Assembly (NCBI RefSeq): GCF_000721175.1
Contig: NZ_JOEZ01000031.1
Coordinates: 1 to 64,000, forward strand
DNA length: 64,000 bases
From: Streptomyces anulatus
GTDB lineage: Bacteria; Actinomycetota; Actinomycetes; Streptomycetales; Streptomycetaceae
Reading direction: 5' to 3'
Shown: positions 60,776 through 64,000 of the stretch, piece after piece
How the letters are laid out: each line of letters opens with the position of its first letter
Numbering within the stretch: position 1 is the first letter of the stretch
Program-made: the position numbers and the translations under genes
The notes under the pieces: generated by a model
The model's input: only the letters and a program-made list of their open reading frames with translations
The model's database searches: none
Told to the model about the DNA's origin: nothing

Positions 60776-61273
60776 TCAGCCGGAGTAGGGCTTCGCCGCC
60801 AGGATCCTCACCGTCGCGGTCTTGCCGTTCGGCAGCTCGTACTCCGCGTCGTCACCGGTCCGCTTGCCGTTCACGCCGAGGCCGAGCGGGGACTGCGGGG
60901 AGTACGTCTCGATGTCCCCGCTGGCGTATTCGCGGGAGGCGAGCAGGAAGGTCAGCGTGTCGTCCTCGTCGCCGTCGAAGGCGATCGTGACGACCATGCC
61001 GGGCTCGACCACGCCGTCGTCGGCCGGCGCCTCGCCGACCTTCGCGTGCTCCAGGAGCTGCGTCAGCTGGCGCACCCGCAGCTCCATCTTGCCCTGCTCC
61101 TCCTTGGCCGCGTGGTACCCGCCGTTCTCCCGGAGGTCACCCTCCTCACGGGCCGCCGCGATCTTGACGGCGATCTCCGTGCGGGCGGGCCCAGACAGGT
61201 GCTCCAGCTCGGCCTTCAGCTGGTTGTAAGCCTCCTGCGTGAGCCAGGTGACGTTTTCGCTGGTCTGGGTCAC
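60776..61273 (-). CDS. greA: Transcription elongation factor GreA
   Basis: 165 aa. The N-terminal coiled coil (WLTQEAYNQLKAELEHLSG, AAREEGDLRENGGYHAAKEEQGKMELRVRQL in parts) carries the acidic tip (EEGDLREN) that enters the RNA polymerase channel and stimulates cleavage of backtracked RNA. The C-terminal FKBP-like domain ends SPLGLGVNGKRTGDDAEYELPNGKTATVRIL in parts. GTG 61273 matches the usual Streptomyces start (TQTSENVTW). A leader hairpin lies 40-70 nt upstream. Confidence 0.93.
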   Translation of the reverse strand: MTQTSENVTWLTQEAYNQLKAELEHLSGPARTEIAVKIAAAREEGDLRENGGYHAAKEEQGKMELRVRQLTQLLEHAKVGEAPADDGVVEPGMVVTIAFDGDEDDTLTFLLASREYASGDIETYSPQSPLGLGVNGKRTGDDAEYELPNGKTATVRILAAKPYSG

Positions 61274-61314
61274 AGGTGCTCCTCGTCGGTGCTGGGAATA
61301 CAAAGCATCGCCCT

Positions 61315-61340
61315 ACCCGGAAGCATGTGCTTCTCCGGGT
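61315..61340 (-). promoter_or_regulatory. Hairpin in the greA leader
   Basis: ACCCGG-AAGCA-TG-TGCTT-CT-CCGGGT: two stacked stems with a 2-nt bulge, about 42 nt upstream of the greA start. GreA synthesis is autoregulated in E. coli by leader transcripts, so an attenuation role is possible but unproven here. Confidence 0.4.
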
Positions 61341-61457
61341 GGGCGAAACCACGAGCCTAACAATTCCGCAGGAAAAGGGGGAGAAGGTAAAGCGTCACAC
61401 GCCCGAACCGGCCGCTGTGACCCGTATCGTCGCAGGTCACAAGGGGTGCGGTTCCGA

Positions 61458-61874
61458 TCAGCCGGTCGGCCCGTCGTCGGCGGTGCAGCCCATCGGCTCG
61501 ACCGCGGTCGCCCTGGACCGGGTGACCACCTTCACGACCTCGTCGATCCGGTCCTCGGCCCGGTCGAACCGGACCTCCTTGCGGCCCACCTCGGAGCCGT
61601 CCTCGCTGAGTGCCCGCACCAGGCAGTAGCCGTGGCCGTCGCGGTCCTTGCGGACCTCCAGGTGGACGTCGGCCCGGGTGTCGGAGACGACCTTGAACTT
61701 GATCATCTCGGCGCTGATGCCCTGGCCGCCCACATAGTCGAAACCGATCCAGCCGATCACGCCGAGCAGGGCGACGCCCAGGACCGATCCGACGATCTTC
61801 AGCTTGCGGTCCGCACGCTGATCCTCGGTCCGGCCGTACCGCCCCTCGGGCGCAGCCTCACGAACCGCCGTCAT
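61458..61874 (-). CDS. DUF4307 membrane protein
   Basis: 138 aa. A basic N-terminus, one membrane helix (IVGSVLGVALLGVIGWIGFDYV) and an extracytoplasmic beta-rich domain (ISAEMIKFKVVSDTRADVHLEV, DGHGYCLVRALSEDGSEVGRKEV) with two Cys. This is the DUF4307 layout conserved next to mca and greA in actinobacteria. ATG 61874. Function unknown; divergent from mca. Confidence 0.87.
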   Translation of the reverse strand: MTAVREAAPEGRYGRTEDQRADRKLKIVGSVLGVALLGVIGWIGFDYVGGQGISAEMIKFKVVSDTRADVHLEVRKDRDGHGYCLVRALSEDGSEVGRKEVRFDRAEDRIDEVVKVVTRSRATAVEPMGCTADDGPTG

Positions 61875-62047
61875 GATCGTTCCCTCCGGGCCGGGCATCG
61901 AGGAATTTTCCAGCCCCTCGTTCAGTCACTATAGAAGCCGCCCGCCCGCCACCCGACCGCGCCCCACACCGGTGTCGCGCGGGCCGGCACCTCTGATGAG
62001 ACAGAGACCGGATCGACCCATCGACCCATGATCGACCAGAGCGACCA

Positions 62048-62947
62048 ATGACTGAGGATCGAGCTTTGACTGAGCAGCTGCGACTGATGGCCGTTCACGC
62101 CCACCCCGACGACGAGTCGAGCAAGGGCGCGGCCACCATGGCCAAGTACGTGTCCGAGGGGGTGGACGTGCTGGTCGTGACCTGCACGGGAGGCGAGCGC
62201 GGCTCCATCCTCAACCCGAAGCTCCAGGGCGACGCGTACATCGAGCGGAACATCCACGAGGTACGCAAGAAGGAGATGGACGAGGCCCGCGAGATCCTGG
62301 GCGTCCAGCAGGAGTGGCTCGGCTTCGTCGACTCGGGGCTGCCCGAGGGCGACCCGCTGCCGCCGCTGCCCGAGGGCTGCTTCGCCCTGGAGGACCCCGA
62401 GACCGCCGCGGGGCGCCTGGTGGCGAAGATCCGCGCGTTCCGGCCGCAAGTCATCACCACGTACGACGAGAACGGTGGCTACCCGCACCCCGACCACATC
62501 ATGACGCACACGATCTCGATGATCGCGTTCGACGGTGCGGCCGACGCGGAGCGGTTCCCCGAGGACGAGTTCGGCCCGGTCTGGACGCCGCGGAAGCTCT
62601 ACTACAACCAGGGCTTCAACCGGCCGCGCACCGTCGCCCTGCACGAGGCGCTGCTCGCCCGGGGCCTGGAGTCCCCGTACGGCGAGTGGCTGGAGCGCTG
62701 GGGGGAGTTCGAGCGCGTGGAGCGCACGCTGACCACGCACGTTCCCTGCGGCGAGTTCTACGAGATCCGCGACAAGGCGCTCATCGCGCACGCCACGCAG
62801 ATCGACCCGGAGGGCGGCTGGTTCCGGGTTCCGATGGACATCCAGCGCGAGGTCTGGCCGACCGAGGAGTACGAGCTGGCGAAGTCCCTGGTCGATACCT
62901 CCCTCCCCGAGAGCGACCTCTTCGCGGGCATCCGCGACAATGCCTGA
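62048..62947 (+). CDS. mca: Mycothiol S-conjugate amidase
   Basis: 299-aa LmbE-family zinc amidase. It cleaves mycothiol-toxin conjugates, releasing a mercapturic acid for export, and so acts in detoxification. Zinc site: MAVHAHPDDESSKGAA with the downstream His in GGYPHPDHIMTH. CTGGERGSILNPKL and YYNQGFNRPRTVALHEALL are Mca signatures distinguishing it from MshB. ATG 62048; a start nearer EQLRLMAV is also possible. It overlaps the next small gene by 8 bp. Confidence 0.93.
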   Translation: MTEDRALTEQLRLMAVHAHPDDESSKGAATMAKYVSEGVDVLVVTCTGGERGSILNPKLQGDAYIERNIHEVRKKEMDEAREILGVQQEWLGFVDSGLPEGDPLPPLPEGCFALEDPETAAGRLVAKIRAFRPQVITTYDENGGYPHPDHIMTHTISMIAFDGAADAERFPEDEFGPVWTPRKLYYNQGFNRPRTVALHEALLARGLESPYGEWLERWGEFERVERTLTTHVPCGEFYEIRDKALIAHATQIDPEGGWFRVPMDIQREVWPTEEYELAKSLVDTSLPESDLFAGIRDNA

Positions 62948-63185
62948 TATGTACGCGACCCAGGCACTGACGCACCTCGTCCCGCTCGCCGCCGAAGAGC
63001 TCGACAAGAACAAGGTGACCCCCGGCGTCCTCGGCTTCCTCGTCTTCGCGGCGCTCGCCGTCGGCGTGTGGGCGCTGATGAAGTCGATGAACCGGCACAT
63101 GGGCCGGGTGAACTTCGAGGAGGCCCCCGACCCGGCGGCGGCCGCCGAACCGGTCGGCGACGGGGCGTCCTCCCCCCGGAAGTAA
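62940..63185 (+). CDS. Small single-pass membrane protein downstream of mca
   Basis: 81 aa. N-terminal outside part, one helix (VLGFLVFAALAVGVWALM), then a basic KSMNRHMGR and a Pro/Ala/Glu tail. ATG 62940 lies inside the mca 3' end, so the two genes are translationally coupled. This neighbour is conserved beside mca in Streptomyces as I recall; function unknown. Confidence 0.8.
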   Translation: MPDMYATQALTHLVPLAAEELDKNKVTPGVLGFLVFAALAVGVWALMKSMNRHMGRVNFEEAPDPAAAAEPVGDGASSPRK

Positions 63186-63216
63186 CCCCGCGCCGGGAAC
63201 CGCGCGCGTCAAAGGA

Positions 63217-63243
63217 GGGCGTCCGGCCCGGTGCCGGACGCCC
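63217..63243 (+). terminator. Terminator of the mca operon
   Basis: Perfect 11-bp stem (GGGCGTCCGGC / GCCGGACGCCC) with a 5-nt loop, 31 bp past the stop of the small membrane protein gene. Confidence 0.85.
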
Positions 63244-63249
63244 CTCACC

Positions 63250-63348
63250 CCGTACGGGTACGGGCCCCGTGCCGGCGCACTCCTCATCCCGTACGCGTAC
63301 GGCGAGTACGGGTACGGCGCGTGCGGGTACGGCGCGTCCGGGTACGGG
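63250..63348. repeat. GTACGGGTACGG-type short repeat cluster
   Basis: Ten or so GTACG(C/G)GTACGG-like hexamer pairs (CGTACGGGTACGGGC, CGTACGCGTACGGCG, AGTACGGGTACGGCG and variants), some spaced 15 bp, downstream of the mca terminator. Non-coding. Confidence 0.65.
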
Positions 63349-63395
63349 CGCCGGTCTCCGCCGCCCGCCCGGTCACGGCCGTCCCGTCATCGTCG

Positions 63396-64000
63396 TCACG
63401 GCCGGGCCGGCTCCGTCGGCACGCCCATGATCTGGCCGGCGGTGCGGGTCGGGGTCAGGCCGAGCCGCCACGCCTGCCAGCCGTCCTCCAGGTCCACGCC
63501 CCGCTCCAGGGCCACAGCGAACGCCGCCGCGGACTGCTCCAGCTTGCCGTCCCGCGCCGGGTGCCGGGCCTCCATCAGCTCGGCCAGCTCCTGCTGGGCG
63601 ACCGCCGTGCCCACCTCGATGCCCCCGGGCGAGGCGTACGGCAGCAGCGTGCAGCGCAGGAACCTGGCCCAGTCGCCACCCCGCGCGTCCCCGTACGAGG
63701 CGAACAGCTCCGCCGCCTCACCGCACAGCTCCAGCGCCTGCGGCGCCCGCCCGTTGCCCGCGTCGATCAACGCCAGCTCCACGCACGCCCACGCCTGGCC
63801 GTACGGCACCTTGATCCGCCGGAAATCGGCCCGCGCGTCCATCAGCAGCTGCCGGGCGAACCCCGAATTGCGCAGGTTGCCCGTCTGCGCGGCCCGCTGG
63901 TCCCGGGTCACCCGGCCCGAATGGTGTCGGGCGCACGCCAGCCCGTACACGTCCCGCATCCGGGAGAACATCGTGCGGGACCGCTCCAGCTCGCGCACCG
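63396..64000 (-). CDS. Partial gene: helical-repeat (TPR-like) protein, C-terminal part
   Basis: At least 201 residues, with the 5' end beyond the right edge. It contains Ala/Arg-rich amphipathic helices of TPR-like character (FSRMRDVYGLACARHHSGRV, ARADFRRIKVPYGQAWACVELALIDAGNGRAPQALELCGEAAELFASYG in parts) and ends TRTAGQIMGVPTEPARP. This could be the C-terminus of a large regulator or a stand-alone TPR protein. Codon bias is strong throughout. Function not assignable from this fragment. Confidence 0.75.
   Translation of the reverse strand, partial: VRELERSRTMFSRMRDVYGLACARHHSGRVTRDQRAAQTGNLRNSGFARQLLMDARADFRRIKVPYGQAWACVELALIDAGNGRAPQALELCGEAAELFASYGDARGGDWARFLRCTLLPYASPGGIEVGTAVAQQELAELMEARHPARDGKLEQSAAAFAVALERGVDLEDGWQAWRLGLTPTRTAGQIMGVPTEPARP

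Overview
The window is a 64-kb piece of a Streptomyces chromosome. It has very high GC, with G or C in nearly every third codon position. It also carries hallmark actinobacterial genes: an AfsQ1/AfsQ2/SigQ module, mycothiol S-conjugate amidase, a three-part acyl-CoA carboxylase with a small epsilon subunit, GTG starts with GTGA overlaps, and rare TTA codons. From memory, gene order follows the S. coelicolor SCO4901-SCO4968 core region, with strain-specific insertions. No rRNA, tRNA or CRISPR array was recognised.

Layout. 1-6.3 kb: an exported L,D-transpeptidase, a divergent MFS/LysR pair with a clear LysR box, an alpha/beta hydrolase-fold protein lacking its nucleophile serine, adenosine deaminase and a small secreted protein. 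6.1-11.1 kb: PspC and VanZ proteins, then lipoprotein-afsQ2-afsQ1 (minus) divergent from sigQ (plus), with an AfsQ1-type box between them. 11.3-19.8 kb: a P-loop kinase, a secreted protein, a tandem aldehyde dehydrogenase pair with deoC, a phosphopentose/hexose mutase flanked by two inverted MITE copies, and purine nucleoside phosphorylase. 19.9-30.4 kb: a cyclotransferase, a flavoprotein reductase, a DeoR regulator with a TTA codon, a TetR regulator, and the acyl-CoA carboxylase set (alpha, epsilon, beta, Maf, biotin ligase). 30.6-42.4 kb: adenylate cyclase, enoyl-CoA hydratase, diguanylate cyclase, histidine ammonia-lyase, a LAXTG protein, a lipoprotein L,D-transpeptidase, a decayed patch and glutamate dehydrogenase. 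42.5-46.1 kb: membrane proteins, a ClgR-like regulator, and a hydrolase/TetR pair around a perfect operator.

46.2-49.05 kb is the main accessory piece. It is a roughly 2.77-kb element bounded by TACTGCTGG, carrying a large serine recombinase and one unknown gene, inserted in the 3' part of msrA. The displaced msrA tail lies at the left edge, while the element supplies a replacement tail. 49.7-64 kb: LysR, a frameshifted MFS gene, metB, a small sigma-like/membrane-protein pair, MarR/ilvA, an IS5-family element, a DrrAB-like ABC transporter, greA, mca and a partial gene at the right edge.

Two patterns cut across the window. The perfect palindrome CTACGCGCGTAG sits 17-26 bp upstream of three nucleoside-salvage genes (adenosine deaminase, deoC, purine nucleoside phosphorylase), suggesting one regulon. 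The two MITEs and the IS5-family element each lie directly after a gene's TGA stop codon. In each case TGA is also the apparent 3-bp target duplication, within the pentamer CTGAG.
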